A DNA stretch of 64,000 nt, from the NCBI RefSeq assembly GCF_002894645.1, contig NZ_NCQY01000002.1:274901-338900 (forward strand), in the 5' to 3' direction. Source of the DNA: Salinibacter altiplanensis. GTDB taxonomy: Bacteria; Bacteroidota; Rhodothermia; Rhodothermales; Salinibacteraceae. Positions within the stretch are counted from its first letter, which is position 1. Every line of letters begins with the position of its first letter. The position numbers were made by a program, and so were the translations under genes. This document shows, one piece after another, positions 39,703-48,390 of this stretch. The notes under the pieces were generated by a model. It had not been told where the DNA came from. It searched no databases and worked only from the letters and a program-made list of their open reading frames with translations.

Positions 39703-40974
39703 ATGGACGACCGTACACCTTCTAGGGGGCAGCTTTTCGGGGTCGACCGGCGCGTGCTCGCGCTGGCCCTCGCGCGGATGGCAGACGCCGTCGGCAACTC
39801 GTTCCTCATCATTGTGCTCCCGCTTTACGTAGCCAGCGAGGCGGTGGGGGGGTGCATCTTTGGCCTGCCTGCCTCGATGGTTACGGGGGTTGTTCTGGCG
39901 CTATTTGGCATCGCAAGCAGCACCGCACAGCCCCTGGCGGGGCGCCTGTCTGATCGGGTGGGACGCCGGAAGGTGTTCGTCATCGGGGGGCTCGTGGTCC
40001 TCGGAGGGATTAACCTGTCGTTCGCGGCGGCGACGGTCTACTGGCACCTCTTCGCACTTCGGGTGATCCAGGGCCTCGCAGCGGCCTTCACCATCACGGC
40101 GAGCTTGGCCATCGTCAATGAACTGAGCGATCCGGGCAGCCGAGGGGGCAACATGGGCGTGTACAACTCTTTCCGCCTGATCGGTTTCGGGGCCGGGCCT
40201 CTTCTGGCGAGTGTGCTGCTCGAGATGGGGCCGTTTGTACTGCCGGGCGGAACGGAGGTGACGGGGTTTGAGGCGACGTTCGGGGTTGCCGCGGCCACCG
40301 CGTTTTTGGGCACGGGGCTCGTAGCGGCACTCGTGCAGGACCCGGAGGGCACGGCCCCCACAGAACGCCGGCTGGCTCTTCGCGTCTGGGATCGGTCGGG
40401 AACGGGATGGCGGCTCGATACCATATTCGCGCTGGGGATCGCAACGCTCATCATGGCAAGCTGCATGGCGCTGCTGTCTGCCATCGAGCCGGAGGTAAAT
40501 GCCCGCTTGGGACAGGGCCCGTTCCTCTTCGCGGTCGAGTTCGTGGCGCTCATCGCAGCCCTCGCAGCCCTGCAGCCGGTGGTGGGCCGGGCCAGCGATC
40601 GGGTGGGCCGCAAGCGCTTCATCGTAATCGGGCTGATGGGACTCGTCCCGACTACCCTCCTACAAGGAATGGTCGGCCTGCCCTGGCAGATGGTCGTGGT
40701 GCGAATGCTGCAGGGCGGGGCTGGGGCACTGGTGTTTGCCCCGGCGCTGGCCCTGGCGGGGGACCACACCGAACAGGGACAGTCGGGCGCACAGCTGGCC
40801 GTTCTGACCGTGGCATTTGGGCTCGGGATCTCCTCCGGCCAACTGATGGCCGGGTTCTTTGTCTCGTTTGGATTCGTCGTGCCGTTTGGGATTGGCAGCC
40901 TGCTCGCGGCGGGCGCTGCCGCACTGGTGGGCACACAGGTCGACGAGGCCGACCGGACCCCGTCCGCGGCGTAG
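39703..40974 (+). CDS. Major facilitator superfamily transporter (drug-efflux-like)
   Basis: A 423-residue inner-membrane protein with about 12 hydrophobic segments in two halves. The loop 2-3 signature appears as GRLSDRVGRRK (about residues 83-93) and is repeated in the second half as GRASDRVGRKR. ADAVGNSFLIIVLPLY at the start and LRVIQGLAAAF are typical of the DHA1 drug:H+ antiporter type. The substrate is unknown. The short gap after hemL suggests read-through from the heme cluster; metabolite export is possible but unproved. Confidence 0.88.
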   Translation: MDDRTPSRGQLFGVDRRVLALALARMADAVGNSFLIIVLPLYVASEAVGGCIFGLPASMVTGVVLALFGIASSTAQPLAGRLSDRVGRRKVFVIGGLVVLGGINLSFAAATVYWHLFALRVIQGLAAAFTITASLAIVNELSDPGSRGGNMGVYNSFRLIGFGAGPLLASVLLEMGPFVLPGGTEVTGFEATFGVAAATAFLGTGLVAALVQDPEGTAPTERRLALRVWDRSGTGWRLDTIFALGIATLIMASCMALLSAIEPEVNARLGQGPFLFAVEFVALIAALAALQPVVGRASDRVGRKRFIVIGLMGLVPTTLLQGMVGLPWQMVVVRMLQGGAGALVFAPALALAGDHTEQGQSGAQLAVLTVAFGLGISSGQLMAGFFVSFGFVVPFGIGSLLAAGAAALVGTQVDEADRTPSAA

Positions 40975-41018
40975 GCAGGCGGGCGTTCCGGCCCGGGCAC
41001 GTCCCGACAAATCGTCCC

Positions 41019-41048
41019 AACAAAGAAGCCCGCCCCGAGCGGGGGGGC
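41019..41048 (-). terminator. Probable terminator for the 41.1 kb minus-strand gene
   Basis: Read on the minus strand, GCCC-C-CCC pairs with GGG-C-GGGC (one C-C mismatch, loop GCTCG) across 41028-41048. A T-rich run, TTCTTTGTT, follows (complement of 41019-41027). It lies 42 bases beyond the stop of the minus-strand gene at 41090. The stem is imperfect, so confidence is moderate. Confidence 0.5.
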
Positions 41049-41089
41049 ACGCTCGAAGCGGGGACAGCCGGGCACGGTTCGGGGAGCAA

Positions 41090-41362
41090 TCACTCGCCCT
41101 TCCGTTCCAGAAGAAGGTCTTTTAGCTTCTCAAACTCGTCCCGTTGGAACGAGAGACTGTACTTTCCAGGGGCTTTGTCCTCGCCCACCTCGGTGAGGGG
41201 CTCTATGCCCGACGACCGAACCACCTCGATGAAGTCCTCCGACTCCATCTCGAAGGCCCCGGCGAAGTCTTCGGCCGTAGCGGCGTAGATGCCACCGTAC
41301 GATTTGATCTCGCCGGTCGAAAAATCTTCGGCGTCCTGCGGCTTGAAGCTAACTCCACGCAT
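41090..41362 (-). CDS. Hypothetical acidic protein, 90 residues
   Basis: Starts MRGVSFKPQDAEDFSTGEI at the ATG at 41362. It is acidic, with a regular helix/strand pattern (GGIYAATAEDFAGAFEM, then a C-terminal helix FEKLKDLLLERKGE), and has no signal peptide or membrane segment. I recognise no family. Its own likely terminator, the AT-rich upstream region and coding-like amino-acid composition support a real gene. It converges with the MFS gene. Confidence 0.55.
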   Translation of the reverse strand: MRGVSFKPQDAEDFSTGEIKSYGGIYAATAEDFAGAFEMESEDFIEVVRSSGIEPLTEVGEDKAPGKYSLSFQRDEFEKLKDLLLERKGE

Positions 41363-41757
41363 GAGGGCTGACGGGGTTGGTGGTCGGCACGGCTAGCCTT
41401 TTGTTTTCAGAGTAAATTGATTGTCCGGTGAAACGTTTCTCTTCTTGATGGGGGCGAGCGGCTCTGCGGAAGAACTTGTCAAGGCCAGTTCGCCGTCATC
41501 GGTGGAGTTCACATTTTAAGACCCTGTTTCAATTTTTGTCTTGGGACTCCGAGCGGCAGTAAGGGTCTGCAAATCCCCCCTGGCCCTGGCCGCCCCCGTT
41601 TCCGGGAACGAAGAAACTGGGGGCCAGGAACCTGTTTTGGCTGTGGATCGGTTGGCAAAGACATGCATTCCTCGTTTCGGATCCTTCCTTCCGCCCAAGG
41701 CTGGAGCCACGACCGACAGGAGAGTCCAACCGTCTCGTTCCTCAACCCTTTTCGCAG
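41363..41757. other. 395-nt intergenic region with a long imperfect hairpin
   Basis: Divergent spacer between two hypothetical genes. The part near 41395-41440 is AT-rich (CTTTTGTTTTCAGAGTAAAT) and may hold promoters. At 41585-41628 an imperfect long hairpin pairs CCTGGCC with GGCCAGG, continues through C/G runs and closes with GTTTC/GAAAC (41598-41602 and 41613-41617). It is 130 bases upstream of the next start and could be a leader element. No gene seen. Confidence 0.35.
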
Positions 41758-42144
41758 ATGCTTCCCGACGAGTCTCTCGACGACCTAACAGCGGCCGTGC
41801 AGGCGTGCGATGACGCACGGTCGGCACTCGTAGACGCCCTGAACGACGCCGCCCCCGCGGATGACGCACGGGCCGATTCGGCGGCGCTGGAGCCCGTGGG
41901 ACGAGCGCTTGCCGACTGGCGGACCGCTCAGGAGCGGTTCATGTCTACGGTTGAGGCGGCGGGCGCCGCTGACCCCGCCACCACCGCACTGCTCCTCCAA
42001 ACGAACCACGGCGTGGATGCCTCGAACGCGCGCTGCGGAATTCCTGGGACGGATGTGGAGGGGGCGGACCAGCCGTTTCCCCTGGATCTGACGGGGGCGG
42101 AGGGCATGCTCCTCACACAGGCGGCGACGGAGCACCTCGAGTAG
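41758..42144 (+). CDS. Hypothetical acidic protein, 128 residues
   Basis: Starts MLPDESLDDLTAAVQACDDA at the ATG at 41758. The first 75 residues are Ala/Asp-rich and helical, possibly a coiled coil. The rest includes a short Gly/Asp-rich stretch around GIPGTDVEGADQPFPL. It has no signal peptide or membrane helix. I recognise no family. The Ala/Asp composition matches the halophilic coding style, supporting a real gene. Its stop is 8 bases from the end of the convergent pyrF gene. Confidence 0.55.
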   Translation: MLPDESLDDLTAAVQACDDARSALVDALNDAAPADDARADSAALEPVGRALADWRTAQERFMSTVEAAGAADPATTALLLQTNHGVDASNARCGIPGTDVEGADQPFPLDLTGAEGMLLTQAATEHLE

Positions 42145-42151
42145 TGGGCGC

Positions 42152-42973
42152 CTATCCGTTGAGGGCGTCCCGGAGCGTCCGTGCCGCCTCTGCGGCGGCG
42201 GCGGCGTAGTCGGGGCCCTCGGAGGCGTAGAGGATGCTGCGGCTGGAGTTGACCAGCACAGGCCCCTCCTCGGTGGCCGCGGCCTCCATCACGGCGGACG
42301 GGCGGCCGCCCTGTGCTCCGACGCCCGGAATCAAAAATGGGAGGGATGGACACAGCGACCGGAGGTCGTGCAGGGCCGCCGGGGCCGTTGCGCCGACCAC
42401 GAGGCCGGCCTCTCCGGCGGCGCCTGTGCCCCAGTCCTTCACCCGCTGTGCCACGTGCCGATAGAGGGGAAGACCGTTGCACGTGCAGGCCTCCTGCAGG
42501 TCTTCGGCCCCGTCGTTCGAGGTGCGAGCGAGCACGAACGTGCAGGTGTTCTCGTGCTCGAGGAAAGGCGTTGCACTGTCCCGGCCCAGGTAGGGGGAGA
42601 CTGTGCAGGCGTCGAGCCCGAGCTCTTCGTAGATCGACGCAGCGTAGAAGCGGGCCGAATGACCGATGTCACCGCGCTTGGCGTCCCCCAGCACCAAACA
42701 GTCGTCGGGGATTGTCGCCACGACCTGGTCCAGGACAGTCAGGCCCGCCGGCCCAAGGGCTTCGAAGAAGGCAAAGTTGGGCTTGAAGGCACACGCGTAC
42801 GGGGCGGTCGCCTCCACAATGGTTGTGCAGAAGGCGCGCACGGCGTCCGTACGGAGTCGGCCGTCCTGGAGAGCCGGCGGAAACCGCGCGGGGTCGGGGT
42901 CGAGTCCCACGCAGACCGCCGTGTCCTTCTGGGACTGGAGACGGCGAAGGCGGGTGGAGAAGGAAGTCGACAT
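42152..42973 (-). CDS. pyrF: Orotidine 5'-phosphate decarboxylase
   Basis: Final step of de novo UMP synthesis: OMP to UMP plus CO2. It has 273 residues from the ATG at 42973 (MSTSFSTRLRRLQ); the upstream-open frame has no homology. CVGLDPDPARFP, FKPNFAFFEALGPAG, the catalytic LVLGDAKRGDIGHSA (Lys/Asp tetrad), VSPYLGRDSATPFL and LIPGVGAQGG identify the longer subfamily 2 enzymes. It converges with the preceding hypothetical gene and is divergent from the acyl-CoA dehydrogenase. Confidence 0.94.
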   Translation of the reverse strand: MSTSFSTRLRRLQSQKDTAVCVGLDPDPARFPPALQDGRLRTDAVRAFCTTIVEATAPYACAFKPNFAFFEALGPAGLTVLDQVVATIPDDCLVLGDAKRGDIGHSARFYAASIYEELGLDACTVSPYLGRDSATPFLEHENTCTFVLARTSNDGAEDLQEACTCNGLPLYRHVAQRVKDWGTGAAGEAGLVVGATAPAALHDLRSLCPSLPFLIPGVGAQGGRPSAVMEAAATEEGPVLVNSSRSILYASEGPDYAAAAAEAARTLRDALNG

Positions 42974-43296
42974 GATCGGACAAAACTGATCGGAAGAGAG
43001 CGCCGTTCCAACGTAGCGGTTCGGCCGAGCGCACGCAACTCCCCGTACGCACACTTCACTTGCGGGGCGACCCGTGCAGTCGGAACGGTCCTGAGGAGTT
43101 CGGTCGGGAAAAGAGCCGCGAAAGGAACTGAATGCAAGCAAACTGTTATTAAGGTTGGCTTTTGGTGGAAGCCCTTTCAAAAAACCCGCAGGAAGCCCGA
43201 GTCTTGGGGAAAGATCATCTCCAACTTCTGTTGGATGTATGACTTCTTGAACGCCGGTCCCCCTCACGTCCCGTACACAAACCACTCCGACCCGCC
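42974..43296. promoter_or_regulatory. Divergent pyrF / acyl-CoA dehydrogenase spacer
   Basis: No gene is visible in this 323-base divergent spacer. The part facing the acyl-CoA dehydrogenase contains TAAGGTTG (43150-43157), one base off the Bacteroidota -7 consensus TAnnTTTG. A small GGCTT/AAGCC stem (43157-43173) and A/T-rich tracts to about 43190 follow. A matching -33 element is not clear. Promoter assignment is tentative. Confidence 0.3.
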
Positions 43297-45408
43297 ATGG
43301 CAGACCAAGGACTCAGCGACATCAAAGGGGTCTCCGATGAGGATCAGAAAATGATCCAGAACATCGAGACGATGATGGGCCCTGAGCCGGAAGACATGGG
43401 GTTCATTAAGAATGCCTTCTGGGGACGCCTCCGCGACGACCTGCTGTTTCCTTACCCGGAAGAAGGGGACGACGAGCGAGAGCGGTGTGACGCCCTTCTC
43501 GAAGAGCTCGAAGAATATCTGGAGAACGAGCACCCGCGGGTGGAAATTGACCGGGAGCAGTACATCCCCGAGTGGGTGGTCGACCGGCTGTTCGACATGG
43601 GCGTGATGGGAATGATCATTCCGGAAGAGTATGGGGGCCTTGGGCTCGGGGTTACGAGCTACAACCGGGCACTGGAGATGATCGGACGCTACTGCGCGTC
43701 CACGGCCGTGATGGTGTCGGCGCACCAGTCGATCGGCTGCAAGGCAATCGTGATGTTCGGCACAGAAGAGCAAAAGGAGAAGTATCTCCCGCTCGTCGCC
43801 CGGGAGGAGCTGAGTGCCTTCTGCCTATCGGAGCCGAATGTGGGGTCCGACGCCGCGGCGCAAGAGTCCTTTTCCGTGAAAACCGAAGACGGCGAGTACA
43901 TCCTGAATGGAGAGAAGAAGTGGTCCACCTCGGGGGCCATGAGCGGGGTGTGCACCGTCATGTGCAAGAACATGGTGCCCAATCCCGAGACCGGCGAACT
44001 GGAACAGCAAGGGGTAAATGCGCTCATCGTAACGCCGGACATGGACGGGGTCGAGGTTTTTGAAAAGAACCGCGCGAAGACCGGCATCCGTGGGACGTGG
44101 CAGGCCCGATTCCGATTCAACGACGTGCGCGTGTCGGAGGAGAATGTCCTTCACGAAGAGGGCTCGGGCCTGAAGGTGGCCCTCTCGTGCCTCAACTACG
44201 GGCGGTGCACGCTTAGTGCAGGCGTCACCGGCGCCGCCAAGGCGGCTCGGGATCAGGGAATCAAGTGGGCCCAGACGCGCCATCAGTTCGAGCGGCCCCT
44301 GGCGGATTTTGAGCTTGTGAAGCAGAAGATTGCTCGCATGTCGGCGGTCACCTACGCGATGGACGCCATGCTCTACATGATGACTGGGCTTCTGGACCGG
44401 GGAGAGACCGACATCATGGTGGAGACGGCCATCACCAAGGTGTTCTGTTCCGAGCTCGGCTGGGAGGTGATTGACGAAGCGATGCAGGTTATGGGGGGAG
44501 AGGGCTACATGACCGAGCACGAACTGGAGCGGGCCTGGCGCGACAACCGCATCCACAGCATTGTGGAAGGCTCCAACGAGGTCATGCAGTCTTTCATCTT
44601 CGCCTACGGCGGCAAGCAGCTCGCCGAGAAGATGGTGTCGATCCAAGAGGCCCTGCTGTGGGACTCGGACGAGTCGATCGGGGACAACCTTTCGCGCATT
44701 CTGACGGCCGCGACCACCCCGACAGTGCTGAAGAAGGCCCTGCCCATGGGGGCACAGCTGTTCCTCGGGCTGAAGCCGCGGGCCCCAGAGCTTCAGGGAG
44801 TGCATCCGGCCCTCCAGGACCAGGCCGACATGCTCGCGCGCCTCATTCAGAAGCACTCTCATTACTTCAAGCTCGTGAGCAAGTGGGAGCGCGAGGACGT
44901 GGTGAAGCATCAGGCCCAGCAGGCCCGCGTGGCGGACAATGCCATTTACATCTTTGCGCTCGCGTCGTCGCTGTCGAAGATGGACGACCAGCTGCGCTCC
45001 GGCGAGTTCGGGCCGGAGTTTGAGCGGGACCGCGCCGCGTTTGAGTACCTCTTTGAATGGTTCAGCCGCAAGATCCACCGCAACTTCGGCGAGATGCGTG
45101 ACAATGCGGACGACAGCATGCGAGAAGCCGCGGAGGCCGCCCGTGCCCACAACGACACCCTGCCCAACGAAGACTTTTACATCCACGAGGGCAGTCCGCT
45201 GGGGCGTGACGCCGGCAAAGAGCGCCCGGAGGAGCACATCGCGCAGTTCGAGGGAGAAGGCGAAGACCCCCGTGCTGTAAACCGCGAGCCGGGGGACACG
45301 TACGATCTCGACCTTGACAAAATGGTCGATGACATGACCAAGCCTGTGGATCGAGGGGACGGTGCGCCCGAAGAGTCGACCCCTGCACCCAATCCGGACG
45401 ATAACTGA
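43297..45408 (+). CDS. Acyl-CoA dehydrogenase, long (VLCAD/ACAD9-like) form
   Basis: FAD-dependent first step of fatty-acid beta-oxidation. It has 703 residues, longer than the about 380 of simple acyl-CoA dehydrogenases. A charged N-terminal helical region of about 90 residues precedes the core. Core motifs are GVMGMIIPEEYGGLGLGV, FCLSEPNVGSDAAAQ, LNGEKKWSTSG and QVMGGEGYMTEHELERAWRD. IVEGSNEVMQSFI (about residues 427-439) holds the Glu expected as catalytic base. A helical C-terminal domain of about 200 residues and an acidic, Pro-rich tail follow, as in VLCAD/ACAD9. Chain-length preference is not readable. Confidence 0.92.
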   Translation: MADQGLSDIKGVSDEDQKMIQNIETMMGPEPEDMGFIKNAFWGRLRDDLLFPYPEEGDDERERCDALLEELEEYLENEHPRVEIDREQYIPEWVVDRLFDMGVMGMIIPEEYGGLGLGVTSYNRALEMIGRYCASTAVMVSAHQSIGCKAIVMFGTEEQKEKYLPLVAREELSAFCLSEPNVGSDAAAQESFSVKTEDGEYILNGEKKWSTSGAMSGVCTVMCKNMVPNPETGELEQQGVNALIVTPDMDGVEVFEKNRAKTGIRGTWQARFRFNDVRVSEENVLHEEGSGLKVALSCLNYGRCTLSAGVTGAAKAARDQGIKWAQTRHQFERPLADFELVKQKIARMSAVTYAMDAMLYMMTGLLDRGETDIMVETAITKVFCSELGWEVIDEAMQVMGGEGYMTEHELERAWRDNRIHSIVEGSNEVMQSFIFAYGGKQLAEKMVSIQEALLWDSDESIGDNLSRILTAATTPTVLKKALPMGAQLFLGLKPRAPELQGVHPALQDQADMLARLIQKHSHYFKLVSKWEREDVVKHQAQQARVADNAIYIFALASSLSKMDDQLRSGEFGPEFERDRAAFEYLFEWFSRKIHRNFGEMRDNADDSMREAAEAARAHNDTLPNEDFYIHEGSPLGRDAGKERPEEHIAQFEGEGEDPRAVNREPGDTYDLDLDKMVDDMTKPVDRGDGAPEESTPAPNPDDN

Positions 45409-46097
45409 GCGGCTCGCGTCGCTGCGTCCCCGCACGGGCGATATTCCGCTGTGCAGTGGCGGGGGATTGCGTTTCCCCTCGCGGGAAAGGATCGCTTAGG
45501 TACAGATACAAAGGGGCCGGCGCAGATGCACGAGTGCGTGCGGCCGCACATTCGGTTTCCGGCACGCCAGCTCGGGCGACGACGGATGCTCTCTCCGAGG
45601 CACCTGTTGGCGCCGGGGACCCCCTTTTCCGGTGCTCAGAGCGGCCCACCTTGGCATTTTGAGGCTGCGCCGGGAACGTAGAGATTGGCGCTTCGCAGGT
45701 GTCCAGTGAGATCCTTTTGCCTCCCTTTCAAGGCCGGAAATTGTGCGACACAGCGGGTGCACTTGGAATTATGTGTCCCACAGGCGTACGCCCGTTCGAT
45801 TCGCCCTTTGTCTGCGCGGGGAGATGCCCCCGTCAGCATGTTAGATTGGGGGCGTGCAGGCCCACTCGCGACCGGCCCGACGGATCTGGTCGGAGGTCGT
45901 TTTGCCGGGAGGGGCGGCCGTTGTCGTGTTGAGTGTACAGACGCCGGTGCGCCAGTGTGCGAGAAGAGTGTGCGGGAAGGGAGTCCGTGGGCACGCTGGG
46001 TTGGCAGGAGGTAGGGACGAATCGTGCCGGTGCCTTGTGCATTGGTAGTGGGCGACCATACGTCTTCTCTCGACAGCCCGTCTCGGATCTTCGCCGC
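45409..46097. other. 689-nt region without a convincing gene; inverted repeats present
   Basis: ORFs here look random: Arg/Pro-rich composition and no recognisable domain. Two structures stand out. TGTGCGACACA / TGTGTCCCACA (45742-45752 and 45772-45782) is an 11-bp inverted repeat with one mismatch. GCCCCC / GGGGGC (45826-45831 and 45848-45853) is a perfect 6-bp repeat with a 16-base loop. The region could be a long leader of the following gene, an unrecognised RNA, or decayed DNA. Confidence 0.4.
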
Positions 46098-46826
46098 ATG
46101 CGCTCGCTCTACCTTGTTTATCTCGATCGTCATCACCTCGGGGACGAGCTCTTCCTCAAATCATTGGCCCAATACTTTTCGAGTGCGGGCACGGAGGCAC
46201 CGACCAGTGTGTTGGTTCATGGGAGCGGCGAAAAGGTGGAACGCACCCTGGAGGCGCAGGGCTACTTTCCCGAACGCACCGACGGGGTGCTCGACGTGGA
46301 GACGGAGGACCAGCGACGACTCGTAGAACGCGCCGTTCGGGAAGTGAACCAGGATATCGTCGCGGCACTGACCGACGAAGTCGTCTCTACGGTCGGCATT
46401 CAGGGCGTAGATCGTGGGCTGTTTCAGATGGACGACGATGCACGACTCCGGGCGACCAACGTGGGATGGCTGTCGGCGCTCCTCAAGCAGCACGTCGTTC
46501 CGGTTGTCTCCGCGCTCGTTAAGGCCCCGGGCACAGGAACTGTGCGTGAGGTGGGAACGGAGGAGGCTGTGCAGGCGCTGGCAGAGGCGCTGGACGACGC
46601 GTTCGAGCCGAGAATCTGTGTGTTAACGACCGCCGATGTTGCGGGCGTGCCCGACGAGACCGGCGGGGTGCAGTCGGCGATCAAGGGCGCGGCCCTGGAA
46701 GAGCACTCGGTCCCGGAGCCGGCGGCCGTGCGTCGGATGGCGGAGACGGACGTGCCCGTTCTGGTTACCAATGCGCAGGGGCTGCTCAACGGCCCTTCCC
46801 CAACGGGAACGCGCGTTCATGCGTAG
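46098..46826 (+). CDS. Acetylglutamate kinase-like protein lacking catalytic lysines
   Basis: A 242-residue amino-acid-kinase-fold protein from the ATG at 46098. It aligns by motif order with ArgB: LVHGSGEKVERTLEAQGY (for VHGGG), TDGVLDVETEDQRRLVERAV, VNQDIVAALTDEVVSTVGIQG, VVPVVSALV, ICVLTTADVAGVPDE and NGPSPTGTRV. The N-terminal phosphate-binding Lys motif (KxGG) is replaced by LVYLDRHHLG. The late Lys/Gly segment (GMxxKV) of ArgB is missing. The protein is therefore probably not a normal acetylglutamate kinase; it may be a regulatory or repurposed relative. No other arginine gene is adjacent. Confidence 0.62.
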   Translation: MRSLYLVYLDRHHLGDELFLKSLAQYFSSAGTEAPTSVLVHGSGEKVERTLEAQGYFPERTDGVLDVETEDQRRLVERAVREVNQDIVAALTDEVVSTVGIQGVDRGLFQMDDDARLRATNVGWLSALLKQHVVPVVSALVKAPGTGTVREVGTEEAVQALAEALDDAFEPRICVLTTADVAGVPDETGGVQSAIKGAALEEHSVPEPAAVRRMAETDVPVLVTNAQGLLNGPSPTGTRVHA

Positions 46827-46994
46827 TCGTCTCCCTCGGCCTTGGCCCCACTGCTTGAACCTTTTGACAAATCAGGCGCGGATGGAATTGGGAACGCACT
46901 CCCGCCAAGATCCGGCTTGACAGCGGCTGAGGGGGCCATTATGTTCTTGCTGCATAATCGAGTCATTCACGCTCAAATTTGCTGAGGTTATCGC

Positions 46995-47186
46995 ATGAGT
47001 ACATTTGAAGAACGGTACAGTCAGTTGTCCGAAACCCTTGAGGGCGCTGAAGAGGACCTGATGAAGTTCTACGAAAAGGGCAACAAAGCCGCCGGTACAC
47101 GTGCCCGGAAGAGCCTCATGAAGCTCAAGAAGCTGTCCCACGAGGTCCGGCAAGAAATCCAGGAAATCAAAAACGACGAGCTTTAG
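46995..47186 (+). CDS. Histone H1-like nucleoid protein (Bacteroidota type)
   Basis: A 63-residue, highly charged helical protein. The segment FYEKGNKAAGTRARKSLMKLKKLSHEVRQEIQ (residues about 25-56) matches the short H1-like proteins common in Bacteroidota. These are thought to bind or organise DNA. A perfect intrinsic terminator lies about 100 bases downstream, so this is probably a single-gene transcript. Upstream of the ATG is AT-rich sequence ending ATTTGCTGAGGTTATCGC. Confidence 0.8.
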   Translation: MSTFEERYSQLSETLEGAEEDLMKFYEKGNKAAGTRARKSLMKLKKLSHEVRQEIQEIKNDEL

Positions 47187-47289
47187 TGTTGGGCCGACCA
47201 ATCCGCCTTCCCTAGGGGCAGGACATACTTGACTGGCCCACACGGGTAGAGTAAATTGGTCGCCGATTCGACGTTCAACGTCGCGGAGG

Positions 47290-47321
47290 AAGCCCTTGCT
47301 TTTCGTCGGCAAGGGCTTTTT
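47290..47321 (+). terminator. Intrinsic terminator after the histone H1-like gene
   Basis: A perfect 10-bp stem, AAGCCCTTGC / GCAAGGGCTT (47290-47299 and 47309-47318), has a 9-base loop. The T run extends from the stem end to 47321. It lies about 100 bases past the H1-like stop and 88 bases before the DUF3078 gene start. Confidence 0.9.
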
Positions 47322-47408
47322 GCGTTCCGGAGTGTCTTTCATATCCTTCTGGTCGGATCCGGCCTGCCGGGCCGGTTTCATCTCCTGTCACCAGTCCCCA
47401 CTGTTGCG

Positions 47409-48350
47409 ATGCCTGTCCGAACTGTTGTCGGTGCCCTTGCGGTGGCCTGCCTCGTCATGGCAGGGGCCTCCGTTCATGCTCAACCGAAACACTCCCCCAT
47501 CCCAAATCCCCAGAAACGCCCGATCTCCGACACCGCCGATGCGGAATGGGACTCGGAGCTGACCGGGAAGATTTCTGTGTCGCAGGCCGCGTACCGAAAC
47601 TGGCAAGAGGGCGGCGTAAACTCGTTGTCGTTTACGACCTCGTTGGACGGTGCCACCGAACAAGAAGGCGACCGATGGGCGCAAGCCTACAGCGCTCAGT
47701 TTGCCCTCGGCTACATCAACCAGGAAGACCAGGAGGTTCGAAAGTCGGAGGATCGGATTCGTTTGCAGGCCAACCTGCAGTATCAGGGAGAGGGCTTCTT
47801 TGACAAGTTCAGCCCCACCTTGGCCGGAGACCTCCGAACGCAGTTTGCGACCGGGTTTGACTACTCCGACAATCCGTATCCGGACGATGATCCCTTGGCG
47901 GGAGAAGAGCCCCCTGTCCAGACCTCGTCGTTCTTCGCGCCTGGTATTCTCACGCAATCCCTGGGCCTTACGTACACGCCGGTCGATCCACTTGCGCTTC
48001 GGCTCGGGATTGCCTCGAAGCAGACCGTCGTGGCCGAACCGGACTTTCGGGTCCTGTACGGAGTTGACCCGGACGATCCAGCGCGTATAGAGGCGGGGGG
48101 GCAGTTCGCCGCGCGCTACGACCAGCAGCTTTCTGAGAGCATCCGCTATCGGTCCCAGCTCGACGTGTTCTTTGCCGTGAACCAGCTCGAAAATCCTCCG
48201 GACGCAGTCTGGGAAAACGTCATCAATCTCGAGGTGAATGATTGGCTGAGTACAGACCTGGAGTTCGTTGCGCTCTTCGACGAAGACACCTCCGGCGCGA
48301 TTCAGGCCAAGGAGGTGATCTCGGTCGGGGTGTCCTTCACGCTCCTGTAG
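47409..48350 (+). CDS. DUF3078-type outer-membrane beta-barrel protein
   Basis: A 313-residue exported protein. The signal peptide is MPVRTVVGALAVACLVMAGASVHAQ. The mature part begins with the DUF3078-like segment SQAAYRNWQEGGVNSLSF and continues as alternating amphipathic strands to a terminal VGVSFTLL, typical of outer-membrane barrels. Such proteins are common and poorly understood in Bacteroidota. The ATG at 47409 is chosen because it gives a clean signal peptide. Family confidence is moderate; outer-membrane location is likely. Confidence 0.72.
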   Translation: MPVRTVVGALAVACLVMAGASVHAQPKHSPIPNPQKRPISDTADAEWDSELTGKISVSQAAYRNWQEGGVNSLSFTTSLDGATEQEGDRWAQAYSAQFALGYINQEDQEVRKSEDRIRLQANLQYQGEGFFDKFSPTLAGDLRTQFATGFDYSDNPYPDDDPLAGEEPPVQTSSFFAPGILTQSLGLTYTPVDPLALRLGIASKQTVVAEPDFRVLYGVDPDDPARIEAGGQFAARYDQQLSESIRYRSQLDVFFAVNQLENPPDAVWENVINLEVNDWLSTDLEFVALFDEDTSGAIQAKEVISVGVSFTLL

Positions 48351-48390
48351 GCGTCCCAGCGCGGTCGTGCCCCCTGACGTAGATGCCCCA

